Below, piece by piece: positions 43,318 through 52,297 of a stretch of 64,000 nucleotides of DNA. The DNA lies in assembly GCA_009789175.1 (NCBI GenBank), contig CP046866.1, forward strand, positions 2,976,001 through 3,040,000, in the 5' to 3' direction. Source of the DNA: Salinibaculum litoreum. GTDB lineage: Archaea; Halobacteriota; Halobacteria; Halobacteriales; Haloarculaceae. Every line of letters begins with the position of its first letter. Position 1 is the first letter of the stretch. A program made the position numbers and the translations under genes. The notes beneath the pieces are model-generated. The model saw nothing but the letters and a program-made list of their open reading frames with translations, did no database searches and was not told the DNA's origin.

Positions 43318-43769
43318 GCGATGCGAACCGCGTCGAGGCGCTGCTCTCGGGGGCGCGTTTCGGTCAGTTCGTCTCCGTCGGTATCGTCGGTGCTGCAAGC
43401 GACAACGCGGTGCTGGCAACCTTGCGACTCCTCTTTGGCGTGCCCGAACTCTGGGCGAAAGCCGCCGGCGTCGAGACAGCTATCGTCGTGATGTTTCTGG
43501 TCAACGAACACTGGACCTTCGCCGGCGAGGGAGAGCCCGGACGCGGACCGTTTCTCCGGCGACTGGGTAAGTCCCACCTGGTTCGCTCGGGCGGGGTTAC
43601 CGTCCAACTGGTCGTCTACTGGCTGCTCATCGAACAGGTCGACCTGACGGTGACAGTCTCCGGGACGGACCTGTGGTTTCTGCTCGCCAGCCCCATCGCG
43701 ATCGCGGTGGCGATGCTGGTGAACTACGTCTTCGAGAGCCTGTTCACCTGGCAGGTCCACGACACGTGA
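43314..43769 (+). CDS. GtrA-family membrane protein
   Basis: A 151-residue protein with four hydrophobic helices typical of GtrA. ARFGQFVSVGIVGAASDNAV is the family start, VEVAIVVMFLVNEHWTF-like sequence (here ETAIVVMFLVNEHWTFAGEG) the second helix, then HLVRSGGVTVQLVVYWLLIE and SPIAIAVAMLVNYVFESLFT. GtrA proteins are proposed flippases of polyprenyl-phosphate-linked sugar. It overlaps the upstream GT2 gene by 4 bp, so both act together. Confidence 0.88.
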   Translation: MSDANRVEALLSGARFGQFVSVGIVGAASDNAVLATLRLLFGVPELWAKAAGVETAIVVMFLVNEHWTFAGEGEPGRGPFLRRLGKSHLVRSGGVTVQLVVYWLLIEQVDLTVTVSGTDLWFLLASPIAIAVAMLVNYVFESLFTWQVHDT

Positions 43770-43806
43770 CCGCGGTAAAATCTCACGGACGGCAGCGTAA
43801 TCACAA

Positions 43807-43815
43807 TCCTTAAAC
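43807..43815 (+). promoter_or_regulatory. TATA box of the initiator tRNA gene
   Basis: tccttaaac is centred about 27 bp before the 5' end of the tRNA, the expected spacing for an archaeal tRNA promoter. Confidence 0.65.
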
Positions 43816-43838
43816 AGTGAACGGGGTTACGAGGAAGT

Positions 43839-43916
<78 letters not shown>

Positions 43917-44022
43917 TTCACAAACTCACAACGGACTGCTGAGTTCCATCTCGGTACGAGGTGAGTGAGTCGTTGCAGTGTGGATTGAACGAGGGAAACG
44001 CGAGCGATAGCGAGCGTTTCGC

Positions 44023-44049
44023 GTGGTTCAAATCCACTTCCCGCTACTT
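44023..44049 (+). repeat. 27-bp direct repeat, copy 2 (att-like tRNA 3' end duplicate)
   Basis: An exact copy of 43890-43916. It is immediately preceded by an inverted repeat: gtggattgaac at about 43980-43990 is nearly the reverse complement of gttcaaatccac, and gaaacgc (43994-44000) pairs with gcgtttc (44014-44020). No integrase gene is nearby, so it may be a scar of an integrated element or a retro-copied fragment. The gap 43914-44098 contains no gene. Confidence 0.8.
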
Positions 44050-44098
44050 CTGACGTGACTACAGACGAAAAGCGGTGAGTCCCGGGATCGTCAGACTG

Positions 44099-44311
44099 TC
44101 AGTCGCTGGCGGCTTCGGTGTCCCGAACCTGATCGAGTTTGTCCGTGACTGTGACGCTTTTCTCGCCGACGATAGCGCCGACGAGAGCGCCGACGGCTCC
44201 CCCGGTACTGGCGGCGTTGTTGCTGATGAGTCCACCTGCTGCGGCACCGAGTGCGGCACCGGCAGCGGCGTACTTGCTCCGACTGAGTGCGCGTTTGATT
44301 CGACTTCCCAT
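44099..44311 (-). CDS. Small glycine-zipper membrane-like protein
   Basis: A 70-residue protein starting MGSRIKRALSRSKYAAAGAA. The middle is a Gly/Ala-rich hydrophobic stretch (AAAGAALGAAAGGLISNNAA, then GGAVGALVGAIVGEKS) with GxxxG-type spacing, like glycine-zipper proteins that insert in membranes. The C-terminus is acidic (TDKLDQVRDTEAASD). A TATA box (tttataat on the minus strand, about 44333-44341) lies 26 bp before this ATG, which decides the start over one eight codons upstream. Confidence 0.7.
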   Translation of the reverse strand: MGSRIKRALSRSKYAAAGAALGAAAGGLISNNAASTGGAVGALVGAIVGEKSVTVTDKLDQVRDTEAASD

Positions 44312-44353
44312 ACTACTGATAACGATAGAGACCATTATAAAACCGGTCCCGGG

Positions 44354-44574
44354 TTACTGGAACTGCATCCCGCCGTTGACGTTGACAATCTCCCCTTGCA
44401 CGTAGTCGTTTTCCAGCAGGTAGCCAACGGTGTGTGCGACGGCCTCGGCAGCCTCGGCAGACTCGTTGTACGCGACTGCGATATCGTAGTCCGGTGCAAG
44501 CTGCTGTGCAATCGCGCGGCCGATTCCCCACTCAGGCCAGTGACGAGAACGGATATATCGGGTAGCTGTACCAC
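44354..44574 (-). pseudogene. Remnant of a short-chain dehydrogenase/reductase gene
   Basis: Three pieces of an SDR are visible in two frames. The start reads VVQLPDISVLVTGLSG (the beta1 strand and TG of TGxxxGIG), then after a frame change EWGIGRAIAQQLAPDYDIAV, the rest of the cofactor loop and alpha-1. The central 150 or so residues with the YxxxK site are missing, and HTVGYLLENDYVQGEIVNVN then GGMQFQ is the normal C-terminal end (FabG-type). So there is one frameshift and a large internal deletion. It is a decayed gene next to the tRNA-end duplicate. Confidence 0.75.
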
Positions 44575-44595
44575 TCGGTAATGGGTGTTGTGTCT

Positions 44596-44868
44596 CTACT
44601 GGTTGAGAATCCGGTCGGTTGCTCGCCTGGCCGCGGCGACGTGTTCGTCGCCTTCGTCGTGGCCGGTCCCGTCTACTTCCGCAAGCAGGTCGGCGACCTT
44701 CTCGACGCGTTCCTTTGCGACTGCCTCGCTGGCGGAGCCATCGGCAACGTCGGCGGCGACAGCCTGTGCCTCGCCGAGCAGACGATTTGCCGACTCGTCG
44801 AGCGGGAGTTCTTCGGTGGCTTCGAGGTGGTCGTGCAGCGAGGCAAGTAACTCCTCCATGTCGCTCAT
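44596..44868 (-). CDS. Small acidic helical protein, partner of hpt
   Basis: A 90-residue protein: [20 protein letters not shown], then [20 protein letters not shown], a helical, acidic, His-containing sequence ending RATDRILNQ. Its ATG overlaps the hpt stop by 4 bp, so they are co-translated. No known motif is evident; a haloarchaeal conserved family is likely, but I do not know its name. Confidence 0.7.
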   Translation of the reverse strand: MSDMEELLASLHDHLEATEELPLDESANRLLGEAQAVAADVADGSASEAVAKERVEKVADLLAEVDGTGHDEGDEHVAAARRATDRILNQ

Positions 44869-45434
44869 CCGTCCCCCTCCTCGTCGACGATGACGACCTC
44901 GCCGTCCTCGACGACGACGTTGATGAGCGTCTTCGGTTCGTAGCCGGCGTCTGCGACCTTGTTCTGGCCGTCGGCCTTCTTGATGACACAGACGATATCG
45001 GCGATATCGGCACCGATGTCATCCAGTGCGCCCGTGATTGCCTTGAGCGTCCCCCCGGTCGAGAGCACGTCATCGAGGATGAGCACGCGGTCGCCCTCGG
45101 TGACATCGTTGATGTACATCTCGCCCTCGGAGTAGCCGGTGACCTGTGCGAGCGAGACTTCGCCGTCGAGGCCGTACTGTCGCTTGCGGACGACCACCAG
45201 CGGGATGTCGGTCATCAGCGAGACAGCAGTCGAAATGTGGATGCCCATCGCCTCGGGCGCGACGATTTTGTCGACGCTGTCGATGTCGGCCTTGCGGATG
45301 ATACCGATGACAATTTCGCGCAACAGCTCCGGGCGGAGTACCGGAACGCCGTCGCTGATGGGGTGTACGAAGTAGTGATACCCCTCCTTCTCCACGATTG
45401 GGGCTGCCAGCAGCGACTCTTTCAGTCGGTCCAT
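44865..45434 (-). CDS. hpt: Hypoxanthine/guanine (adenine-like) phosphoribosyltransferase
   Basis: A 189-residue type I PRTase for purine salvage. The PRPP-binding motif is [20 protein letters not shown] (about 115-134), preceded by [17 protein letters not shown] and [20 protein letters not shown]. The archaeal Hpt form also starts [20 protein letters not shown]. It uses PRPP and a purine base to make the nucleotide; hypoxanthine or guanine is more likely than adenine by archaeal family. A T-rich box on the minus strand (ctttttt, about 45459-45466) is 29 bp before the ATG. Confidence 0.9.
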   Translation of the reverse strand: MDRLKESLLAAPIVEKEGYHYFVHPISDGVPVLRPELLREIVIGIIRKADIDSVDKIVAPEAMGIHISTAVSLMTDIPLVVVRKRQYGLDGEVSLAQVTGYSEGEMYINDVTEGDRVLILDDVLSTGGTLKAITGALDDIGADIADIVCVIKKADGQNKVADAGYEPKTLINVVVEDGEVVIVDEEGDG

Positions 45435-45474
45435 GTCGGCGGTACTGGGAGCCACACCAAAAAAGCCCGGTTCG

Positions 45475-47349
45475 TCACCCGACCGCCGACAGCAAGTCAC
45501 TGAGTGCGCCGGCCACCGGCAGGACGTACTCGCCGACGAAGGCGAAGTGCGACAGCGTTGCCAGCAGGAAAAAGACGGTCCCGGCAGCACCAGCAAGCCC
45601 CAGCGCGACCGCGGCAACTGGCCTGGCACGCTCGTCGAAGGCACTCGCCGTCGACGTGACGGCCACCGCGATGCCGAGGACGACCCCGAGCAGCGCGTGG
45701 ATGCGTGCGGCTTCGCCCACCGCGTACTGGCCAATCACGAGGTACGCCACCAGTAACTGCCCACCCACTGCGACGCCAGCGGTGTAACTCCACACCAGTT
45801 CGCTCCGGTGGGTGTTCAGCAGGCCCCGCACTGTCGCCGACCGCGCGAGCAACAGTATGCCAAGCGGGTACAACACGAGCAGGTACCGGACCGTCACCTG
45901 CGTATTCAGCGGGAGTTTGCCGTTGTAGATGAGGACGAACCCGACCCCGAACAGGACGGCGAGTGCGTCGGTCGCATCGAGCGTCGCGCGGAGACGCTCG
46001 TGGCCGGCGTGGACGCCGCCCACGACTGCGGCGATACACGCGCCGAGTACGGGCGCTGGCTCCAGCAACGCGAGGTTGATGCCGAGGAACCGGCTCTTGT
46101 TTTGCTGGATTCCCTCGACACTGCTGGCGACGTACGTCCGGTAGAGACTCTCGACGTTCCCGAAGCTGGCGACTCCCTCGACGGTGATACTGACGACCTG
46201 TGCGATGACGACTCCGACCGACCCAGCACCCAGGGCGCCGAACAGGCCTTCAATTCCGCTTGCAGTCCCCGAGGAGTCCCCGCCGCCCGAACTGGTGAGG
46301 TTCTCCTGTGCCGGGGCCGTGAGACCACGCTCGCCCATCGCCCGTGGCGGACGGAGCATCTCGCCGGTCACGATGCTGTTTGTCACGAGCAGCGGGACCA
46401 GCGAGAGCGCGAACGCCGCGGCCACGACTGCCAGCGACCGGCGGTCGTTCGAGGGTGCTGTCGGTATGTCGACGGCCAGCAGCGCAACGAACATGAACAG
46501 CGCTTCCGCAGCGTGGACCCACGCCCACAGGCCGATGAGCGCGTACGCTCCGGCCCTGTAGACCGGTGCCTGCCCGAGGACCGGGACAGATACCGCACCG
46601 TTGCTCTCCCGACTCCGTGCGAAGGCATAGAGCACTCCGACCGCAATCAGCGCACCGAGGACGTGGCGCTTCGGAATCGTCGCCCACAGGCTAATCGGCG
46701 TCACGAGAACCATCGCAGCGCCGGCGACCACGCCGGCTTTCCTGCCGTGGCGCAATGTGACGAGTCGGTAGAGGACGACCGCGAGCAGCGCCGCCGCGAC
46801 GGCAGTCGTCACCTGCAGAGCGAGCGTGTAAACCGAGACACTGACGAACGACTGTGCGATGGCCGCGTTCAGGAGAAACGAGGTGCCGACGAGGACGCTT
46901 CCGCCGAGTTGGGACTCCAGTCTGTAACCCGACAGCCGGCCGAGTTGGACGACGAAGGCAAGCGCCAGCAGGTGCCACGCCGCCGCGAGTGCAATGCGCA
47001 AATCGAGGATGGCGTCGATAGCCTGCAGAAGCCACAGCGCCGGCAGCGCGGCAACCACCTGACCGTAGTTGCGGCCGAAGATGACGCCGGCCCGCGTGTT
47101 GGTCCCCGGCGCGAGGTAGGCACTCTCTCCTGCGGGCGCAATCCACGCCCGTCCCTCGCTGAGTGCCTCCAGCGTCCAGACGAGCGTGAAGTTGTCGTTG
47201 ATGAACACGCCCGCCCGCCAGGTGGCCGTCACGACACACAGCGTGCCGAGAAACAGCGCGAGCCCCGCTCTGTCGCCGAACACCGCCCTGCCCAGCCGCC
47301 ACAGCAGTGCTCGTATGGTCACCGCCTGGTCGTCCGTCCGGTCGCTCAT
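45475..47349 (-). CDS. Large polytopic membrane protein (GT-C-like)
   Basis: A 624-residue protein with about twelve to fourteen hydrophobic helices. An extracytoplasmic loop near residues 55-95 carries [20 protein letters not shown] and [20 protein letters not shown], the latter rather like membrane glycosyltransferases of the GT-C class. A long loop (about 330-400) has a Gly/Ser-rich stretch. I cannot place it in a named family. It overlaps the next gene by 4 bp (start at 47349 versus stop 47346), so the two are likely a unit. Confidence 0.72.
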   Translation of the reverse strand: MSDRTDDQAVTIRALLWRLGRAVFGDRAGLALFLGTLCVVTATWRAGVFINDNFTLVWTLEALSEGRAWIAPAGESAYLAPGTNTRAGVIFGRNYGQVVAALPALWLLQAIDAILDLRIALAAAWHLLALAFVVQLGRLSGYRLESQLGGSVLVGTSFLLNAAIAQSFVSVSVYTLALQVTTAVAAALLAVVLYRLVTLRHGRKAGVVAGAAMVLVTPISLWATIPKRHVLGALIAVGVLYAFARSRESNGAVSVPVLGQAPVYRAGAYALIGLWAWVHAAEALFMFVALLAVDIPTAPSNDRRSLAVVAAAFALSLVPLLVTNSIVTGEMLRPPRAMGERGLTAPAQENLTSSGGGDSSGTASGIEGLFGALGAGSVGVVIAQVVSITVEGVASFGNVESLYRTYVASSVEGIQQNKSRFLGINLALLEPAPVLGACIAAVVGGVHAGHERLRATLDATDALAVLFGVGFVLIYNGKLPLNTQVTVRYLLVLYPLGILLLARSATVRGLLNTHRSELVWSYTAGVAVGGQLLVAYLVIGQYAVGEAARIHALLGVVLGIAVAVTSTASAFDERARPVAAVALGLAGAAGTVFFLLATLSHFAFVGEYVLPVAGALSDLLSAVG

Positions 47350-47834
47350 CGCTGTACCTCGACGGGCATCGATTCGTTGTACAGGACGCGTTTCTCCCCG
47401 TTCTCACGAAGAATCAGGCTCACTGTTGCCGTGTATTGGCCGTCCTCGTCGAGTTCTCGCTCGTCCAGTGACAGGCGCTCGATGGACAGTCGCTTCTGGC
47501 CGGTCCCGAGGTCGGCGACGCCGTGGACGGAACTGCGTGACTTCCCCAGGCCATCGATATCGATTTTGTAGGTGAGAATGGGGTTGCCATTCCGTTCCGA
47601 GATGTTGACCGTCGCGTCGGGGACACGGAGGTAGTAGGTTCCGCCACCCTGTCGACCGGGTTCGATGGTCAGTTCCTCTGGCGTCGAGACGACCGATACC
47701 GTTGCCGTGCCGTTGCCGAGTGTGGCGCTGTCGCTTCCGGGCTCGGGCACGTTCCACAGCGGCGTGGCCGTCGCTGCCGTCACCAGCAAGACGATGCAGA
47801 CTACACCACCAACGGCCACCCGCCCCGGATGCAT
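47346..47834 (-). CDS. Secreted/membrane-anchored protein of unknown function
   Basis: A 162-residue protein starting MHPGRVAVGGVVCIVLLVTA. One N-terminal helix or signal (about 7-27) is followed by an extracytoplasmic beta-rich domain with several sequons (NGT and NIS). No motif is recognised. There are three candidate ATGs; that at 47834 lies about 27 bp after a TATA box (ttataaaat, about 47858-47866), and leaderless starts are usual here, so it is preferred over 47843 and 47903. It overlaps the large membrane-protein gene downstream by 4 bp. Confidence 0.7.
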   Translation of the reverse strand: MHPGRVAVGGVVCIVLLVTAATATPLWNVPEPGSDSATLGNGTATVSVVSTPEELTIEPGRQGGGTYYLRVPDATVNISERNGNPILTYKIDIDGLGKSRSSVHGVADLGTGQKRLSIERLSLDERELDEDGQYTATVSLILRENGEKRVLYNESMPVEVQR

Positions 47835-47857
47835 CACCGGCATTCGGTAAGCCCAGG

Positions 47858-47866
47858 TTATAAAAT
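47858..47866 (-). promoter_or_regulatory. TATA box deciding the start at 47834
   Basis: On the minus strand attttataa is centred about 28 bp before the ATG at 47834, but only 19 bp before the alternative ATG at 47843. Confidence 0.6.
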
Positions 47867-47924
47867 CGTCGGCAGTGCTGCCGCTGGTCGGTGTGGCGCT
47901 CAAAAAATGAACTGCGTTGTGTCG

Positions 47925-48353
47925 TTATGCGCCTGGGCCGGTATCCGAGGACAGCGTTGCTGAATTCTCGTCACTTTCCCAGACTACACTGACGTCATAA
48001 TCGTCCGGGACACCAGTCAGGGTGGTTGAGTCACCCGACGAAACGGCAGTCTGGCTACCTATAGTCGAGCTAGCGTCCGAAACAGGCCATTCCTTATTAC
48101 TCACACCATCACCTCGGATGAACAGTTCGCTCGTCTTGATTTGGTCACCGTTCTCATGCGTGATTTTCAACTCACTGGAACCGTCGTAGTCAAACCCGAA
48201 CGATGCCGTTGGCTGATTGTCCCCACTCGGCCCCAGTCCGAGCACGAAGGATGCAATTACTGCTGCCAGGATGACGGTAATCGCGACCATCAGGATGACC
48301 CCGATGACCGGACTCACTGCGTCGTCGTCTTCCAGTATGCTTCGTAGACGCAT
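47925..48353 (-). CDS. Type IV pilin (archaeal class III signal, PilA type)
   Basis: A 142-residue pilin. The class III prepilin signal is RSILEDDDAVSPVIGVILMV: a short basic lead, acidic stretch, then the hydrophobic AVSPVIGVILMVAITVILAA helix with cleavage expected just before DAVSPVIG. The rest is a beta-rich extracellular domain with a sequence like ELFIRGDGVSNKEWPVSDAS and SSGDSTTLTGV. Haloarchaeal pilins assemble into adhesion fibres. It is one of two intact copies in this cluster, and a decayed third copy lies between them. Confidence 0.92.
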   Translation of the reverse strand: MRLRSILEDDDAVSPVIGVILMVAITVILAAVIASFVLGLGPSGDNQPTASFGFDYDGSSELKITHENGDQIKTSELFIRGDGVSNKEWPVSDASSTIGSQTAVSSGDSTTLTGVPDDYDVSVVWESDENSATLSSDTGPGA

Positions 48354-48372
48354 AAGAGAGCGATTTACTTTC

Positions 48373-48387
48373 CGGGTATATATTAAT
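48373..48387 (-). promoter_or_regulatory. TATA box of the first pilin gene
   Basis: On the minus strand aattaatatatac lies about 27 bp before the ATG at 48353, a strong AT-rich box that predicts a leaderless mRNA. Confidence 0.75.
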
Positions 48388-48540
48388 TGGGGGTCGTATT
48401 ATCCGGCAGTATCACGTTTGAACCTTCTTCAGGCGCTGAAAAAACCTTTCACGGGGCTTCAGATGCCCGTTTACGACATTCTCCCGTTATCACCGGTGAT
48501 ATCTGGAGCGGTATCGGACGGTAGTACCGACGACCGCACG

Positions 48541-48977
48541 CTAGTCGCCGTCGCCGTTCCAGCGGTCCAGCCTAGCCGACTCCTCGGTGTCGAGGTCGTG
48601 AAAGAGAACGGTGACTGCGTCGTCGCTGTCGACCCACATCGTGAGGGTGTCACCGGACTCGATTTTGGCCTCGGGCGCGTAGCCGCCGTCGGGACTGCAC
48701 CGCGCGCCCTGATTCCGAGGCTGGCCTAGTAACCAATATCTCCACCATCGACAGTAATCCTCAGCAGGCCGTCGAAACTCTTGCAGTATTAGAAGTCTCA
48801 CTCCCTCACTGGTGTTGTCGTCGTTGAAAGAAAATCCAGGAACTGTCAGAGGTTTCGCCGCCGTGGAGTAACCGTCGCCACGACAGCAGCGAGCAAGCAG
48901 ACGAGGACGACGGCAACACCAACACCTACAATCGGACTAACTGTCCTGCTGTCGTCTCCTCAGATACTTGATGTCAT
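48541..48977 (-). pseudogene. Decayed type IV pilin gene
   Basis: On the minus strand 48846-48977 gives a pilin-like N-terminus after an in-frame TGA at codon 6: DDSRTVSPIVGVGVAVVLV with a hydrophobic helix, then stop. Further on, 48726-48780 reads SFDGLLRITVDGGDIGY followed by a stop, as in the GLLTIT strand of the intact copy. The last part, 48541-48720, reads KIESGDTLTMWVDSDDAVTV and ends in DLDTEESARLDRWNGDGD, similar to the intact C-termini (SSGDSADL, DSATLSNY). Stops and frame changes separate the three. Confidence 0.7.
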
Positions 48978-49009
48978 GTGGTATGCCAGCCGTCGCTGGC
49001 AAATGGTCC

Positions 49010-49498
49010 TTAGTTCGGCACGTCGTAGTTGCTCAGCGTCGCCGAGTCGGTTCCCTCCTTGTTTTGCCACGTGACCTTGATATTATCGCCGTTCTGGACA
49101 GCGAGGTCTGCGGAGTCACCAGATGAGACTTCGGAGTCTGCGGCAGCTGGATAGGTCCCCGAACCATCGCTGCCCCAGTCTAATCGTTCACCATGGACTC
49201 CGGAGCCAGACACATACAATTGGTTGGCGTTCAGTGTCGCACCACTGGAGTGGGTAATTGTCAACAGCCCACCTTTACTCGAACTGGCGCTGTCACCCCA
49301 GCTATCTTTTGCCGTGTCACCGTCTTCATAGTTGAAATTGAAACTCGCCTGCGGTGCGGTATCGCTGACCTGTTCGCCCAGGCCCAGCACGAACGTGGCG
49401 ATGACCGCCGCCAGAATGACCGTAATGGCGACCATCAGAATCACGCCGATAACCGGGCTGACTGCCTCGTCGTCGTCGAAGAGTTTGCGTAGTTGCAT
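49010..49498 (-). CDS. Type IV pilin (archaeal class III signal, PilA type)
   Basis: A 162-residue pilin. The start MQLRKLFDDDEAVSPVIGVI fits a class III signal with cleavage before EAVSPVIG, then the helix ending FVLGLGEQ. The extracellular part has GLLTITHSSGATLNANQLYV and VSSGDSADLAVQNGDNIKVT. It is the best-preserved copy and 20 residues longer than the first. A GTG twelve codons upstream is less likely. A TATA box (atttatgta on the minus strand near 49620) would give a leader near 95 nt. Confidence 0.92.
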   Translation of the reverse strand: MQLRKLFDDDEAVSPVIGVILMVAITVILAAVIATFVLGLGEQVSDTAPQASFNFNYEDGDTAKDSWGDSASSSKGGLLTITHSSGATLNANQLYVSGSGVHGERLDWGSDGSGTYPAAADSEVSSGDSADLAVQNGDNIKVTWQNKEGTDSATLSNYDVPN

Positions 49499-49665
49499 AG
49501 TTCGTTCTCGTATCCTGCGCCTGCCGGGTGTCACGGACCGACCCTGTCTCGTAGCCGCCGCCTACCCGCAACCCCTACCGGCAGTTACGCTTCACTTACT
49601 GGGAGGCTAGCTCTGTACATAAATGCTGGCCTGTATTTTCCAAAGCTGAGAAAGCCTGCCGGCGA

Positions 49666-50823
49666 TTAGCCCAGGATTGTTGCCAGTTCCGTCGCTACTG
49701 CCCCAGCGAGGTCGGTTTTCGACCCCTCGACGCGCTCTGTCGTCTCCGGGCGGACGATGACTGCCCGGGTCTGCTTTTCGCCCATTACGCGTGCGTTGTT
49801 GCCGACGACGAACGCCATTCCCGCCCGCTCCAACAGGTCGCGGGCCTTCTCGACGATTGCGCCCTCGTCGGCTTCCGTCTCGGCCTTGAAGCCGACGATG
49901 GAGAGGTCGGGATGTGACTCGCGGATGGTGTCGACGAGCTTCGGCGTGGGCTGGAGGGTGAGCGTGAGTTCGTCCTGGCCGGAGCGAATCTTCTCGTCGT
50001 GGGCTTCGACGGTGTAGTCGGAGATGGCCGCCGCCGAAACGAGTGCGTCGGCCTCGTCGGCGACCGACTGGACGGCCGCTAACATCTCCGCGGCGCTTTC
50101 GACCTGTTCGGTGTTCGCCCACGGCAGGTCGGGACCGTCGTGGACGACAGTCACCTCGGCCCCGCGGACGTAGCAGGCGCGGGCGACCGCCCGTCCCGTG
50201 CGCCCGGAGGCGCGGTTCGAGAGCGTTCGAATCGGGTCGATTGACTCCGTGGTCGCGCCGCTAGTGACGACGACGTGTTTCCCGGCGAGTGACTGCTCGG
50301 TCGTCGCCCGCGCGAGCGCAGTGACGACCGCCGACTCCGCTGCAATCTTCGCTTTCCCTTCCTCGATACGCGGGTCGACGAAGTCCACTCCCCACGACTC
50401 CAGTCGCTCGATAGCGTCCAGTACCCCCGGATGGTCGTACATCGGTTCGTGCATCGCGGGGACGACGACGACTGGCATGTCCGCGCCGAGTGCCGTCGTC
50501 GCCGTCGTCGTCACTGGCGTGTCGTCGACTGCGGCAGCCATCTTCCCGACGGTGTTTGCCGTCGCCGGCGCGACGACGAAGACATCGGCCCATCCCTCCC
50601 GACCACAGAACTCGACGTGTTCCACACGCCCGGTAATCTCCGTGACGACGGGGTTATCGGTGGCGTACTCCAGCGCCCACGGATGGATGATATTCTCCGC
50701 GGCGGGGGTTGTGATAGCCCGGACCGTCGCCCCCTGCCGCCGGAGTTCGTGGGCGAGTTCGACCGTCTTCACCGCGGCGATAGAGCCGCTGACGCCGAGT
50801 GCGACGTTGACTCCCTCCAGCAT
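49666..50823 (-). CDS. coaBC: Bifunctional CoaBC: phosphopantothenoylcysteine decarboxylase/synthase
   Basis: A 385-residue enzyme for two steps to coenzyme A. The N-terminal CoaC flavodoxin-like half has VALGVSGSIAAVKTVELAHE, TPAAENIIHPWALEY with the FMN-site His and the catalytic PAMHEPMYDHP loop. The C-terminal CoaB half begins VVTSGATTESIDPIRTLSNR, with GRTGRAVARACYVRGAEVTV, the CTP-binding Rossmann region. LTLTLQPTPKLVDTIRE is near the CoaB active site. The length is normal. It has a T-rich box about 27 bp before the ATG. It is divergent in function from its flanks. Confidence 0.95.
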   Translation of the reverse strand: MLEGVNVALGVSGSIAAVKTVELAHELRRQGATVRAITTPAAENIIHPWALEYATDNPVVTEITGRVEHVEFCGREGWADVFVVAPATANTVGKMAAAVDDTPVTTTATTALGADMPVVVVPAMHEPMYDHPGVLDAIERLESWGVDFVDPRIEEGKAKIAAESAVVTALARATTEQSLAGKHVVVTSGATTESIDPIRTLSNRASGRTGRAVARACYVRGAEVTVVHDGPDLPWANTEQVESAAEMLAAVQSVADEADALVSAAAISDYTVEAHDEKIRSGQDELTLTLQPTPKLVDTIRESHPDLSIVGFKAETEADEGAIVEKARDLLERAGMAFVVGNNARVMGEKQTRAVIVRPETTERVEGSKTDLAGAVATELATILG

Positions 50824-50868
50824 ACTCCTACTGCGTGGGTGCTCGCCTAAAAAGGTGCGCTGACGGAC

Positions 50869-51621
50869 TCACTCCTCTCGGACGCTGGGGTGTTGGGTCG
50901 GTTCCTCCGGATGGGGGTCGGCGAAATGTTCTTGCATCGCGTCGCGGGCCTCCTGCTCGCGGCGCTTGCGTTCCTCGTCGGTGATCTCCTCACAGCCCGG
51001 CGGCACTTCCCGACCGCGGTCGGTGAAATAGCCCTCCGGGGCAACCCAGTCGTGATAGAAGGGCACTTCGGAGTCGTCGATGACCTCCAGCGCGACGCGT
51101 GCCCCATCGCCCGCGACGACGACGGTTTGATGGTGGCGCTCTGCGATGCGACCGGCAGCGTAGAGCCCCTCAACGCCGGTCCGGCCGCGCTCGTCGACAT
51201 CAATGTAGGTCTTGCTCCCGCGGGTCGTCATTCCCACGCCCTCGATACCATCCAGATAGCCGGTGTCTGCCCAGGAGGTACAGATAACGTAGTCGGCGAC
51301 TAGGCGCTCGTCCTCACCCTCGGTGTTGACACAGTCCATCTCGAAGCGGCCGCTCGCGGCCTGCTGGATGTGCTCGACCGTGCCAGAACGAATCTGGCAG
51401 TCGTTGCGCTCGGCCTGCTCGCGGGTCAACTCCAGGAAGCGTCGCGCGTTGACGCCGGCCGGAAAGCCCGGAACGTTCTCCAGGTGGGCATTGCGTTCGA
51501 GGATGGGGTCCCCGCCGTCTAAAACGAGTGTGTCCAGTCCCGCGCGTGCGGTGAAAATTCCGGCGGTCAGTCCGGCGGGTCCAGCGCCGACGATGCAGAC
51601 GTCTCTGGTCTCGGGACTCAT
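50869..51621 (-). CDS. FAD-dependent oxidoreductase, thioredoxin-reductase-like single domain
   Basis: A 250-residue flavoprotein. VCIVGAGPAGLTAGIFTARAGL (in two parts) is the GxGxxG FAD motif, RNAHLENVPGFPAGVNARRF the second FAD motif, and VEGLYAAGRIAERHHQTVVV the C-terminal FAD motif, as in thioredoxin reductases. It lacks the CxxC redox pair and the whole inserted NADPH domain: the protein goes from the FAD N-half directly to the C-half. So it may use another electron donor or act as a binding protein. The tail is acidic and may be disordered. Confidence 0.82.
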   Translation of the reverse strand: MSPETRDVCIVGAGPAGLTAGIFTARAGLDTLVLDGGDPILERNAHLENVPGFPAGVNARRFLELTREQAERNDCQIRSGTVEHIQQAASGRFEMDCVNTEGEDERLVADYVICTSWADTGYLDGIEGVGMTTRGSKTYIDVDERGRTGVEGLYAAGRIAERHHQTVVVAGDGARVALEVIDDSEVPFYHDWVAPEGYFTDRGREVPPGCEEITDEERKRREQEARDAMQEHFADPHPEEPTQHPSVREE

Positions 51622-51664
51622 GCTCACTCGTTCGGGCCGAAAGAAGTGAAGCCTGTGGAATCCG

Positions 51665-52117
51665 CTACACGAACTCGATGTTGTCGTCGACGCAGCCGTC
51701 GCTGAGCGTCGGCGACGCCTTCATAATCTCTGTTACAGCGTCTTCGTCTGGCCCGGCCGCACCGAAGATGTATGCCCCGGTTTGGATATAGCCGAATGCT
51801 CCTCCTTCCGTGCTCTCGTCACTCGTGTTCTCTGCTTCATCTGAGGCCGTACTCTCGTCCTCGTACTCGCTGATGACGAAGATGAACTCCCCGTCGTCGG
51901 GACCAACGTAGAATGCACCCACTGCGTCTTCGGCGTTCTCGCCCGGTTCTGAGAACGTCTCCTGTTGCTGTTCGTAGTCGTCACTGTCCGGAAGCGAGTC
52001 TTCGAGATTGTCCCCTGGTGTGTCACAGCCCCCGCCGAGGATGCCACAGCCTGCCAGCCCGACTGTCGATGCCGCCGCAACTGTCGATGCGGATTTGAGT
52101 ACGTCACGCCGTTCCAT
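51665..52117 (-). CDS. Tat-type lipoprotein, small family member A
   Basis: A 150-residue secreted protein. The signal peptide is MERRDVLKSASTVAAASTVG then LAGCGILGGGC: twin Arg (Tat) with lipobox LAGC, so the protein is probably exported folded and lipid-anchored at Cys. The mature part is acidic and ends GCVDDNIEFV. It aligns with the neighbour at 52298-52765 in CDTP/CATP near the start, FIFVI/YLFVI in the middle and the C-terminal C(V/I)(E/D)DNI. Function unknown. Confidence 0.8.
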   Translation of the reverse strand: MERRDVLKSASTVAAASTVGLAGCGILGGGCDTPGDNLEDSLPDSDDYEQQQETFSEPGENAEDAVGAFYVGPDDGEFIFVISEYEDESTASDEAENTSDESTEGGAFGYIQTGAYIFGAAGPDEDAVTEIMKASPTLSDGCVDDNIEFV

Positions 52118-52297
52118 TGTGTAACCAAATATTACATATTCTGTTGCTAACTTAAACAATTCTAATCCAAATTGATATTTATGCTACCGTTACTAGCTGG
52201 CTACCTACGTGCTGGTCGCTACCGAGTGGACAGTGTGTGATAGTATTACCCACTAATTGTTGGATGTAAACCTACTGGGGGTGGCCACCGTCCAGAG

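Noticed and set aside
45808-47571. Plus-strand open frame opposite the large membrane-protein gene
   Set aside because: An Arg/Gln/Glu-rich shadow with no motif; the minus-strand frame has regular membrane helices.
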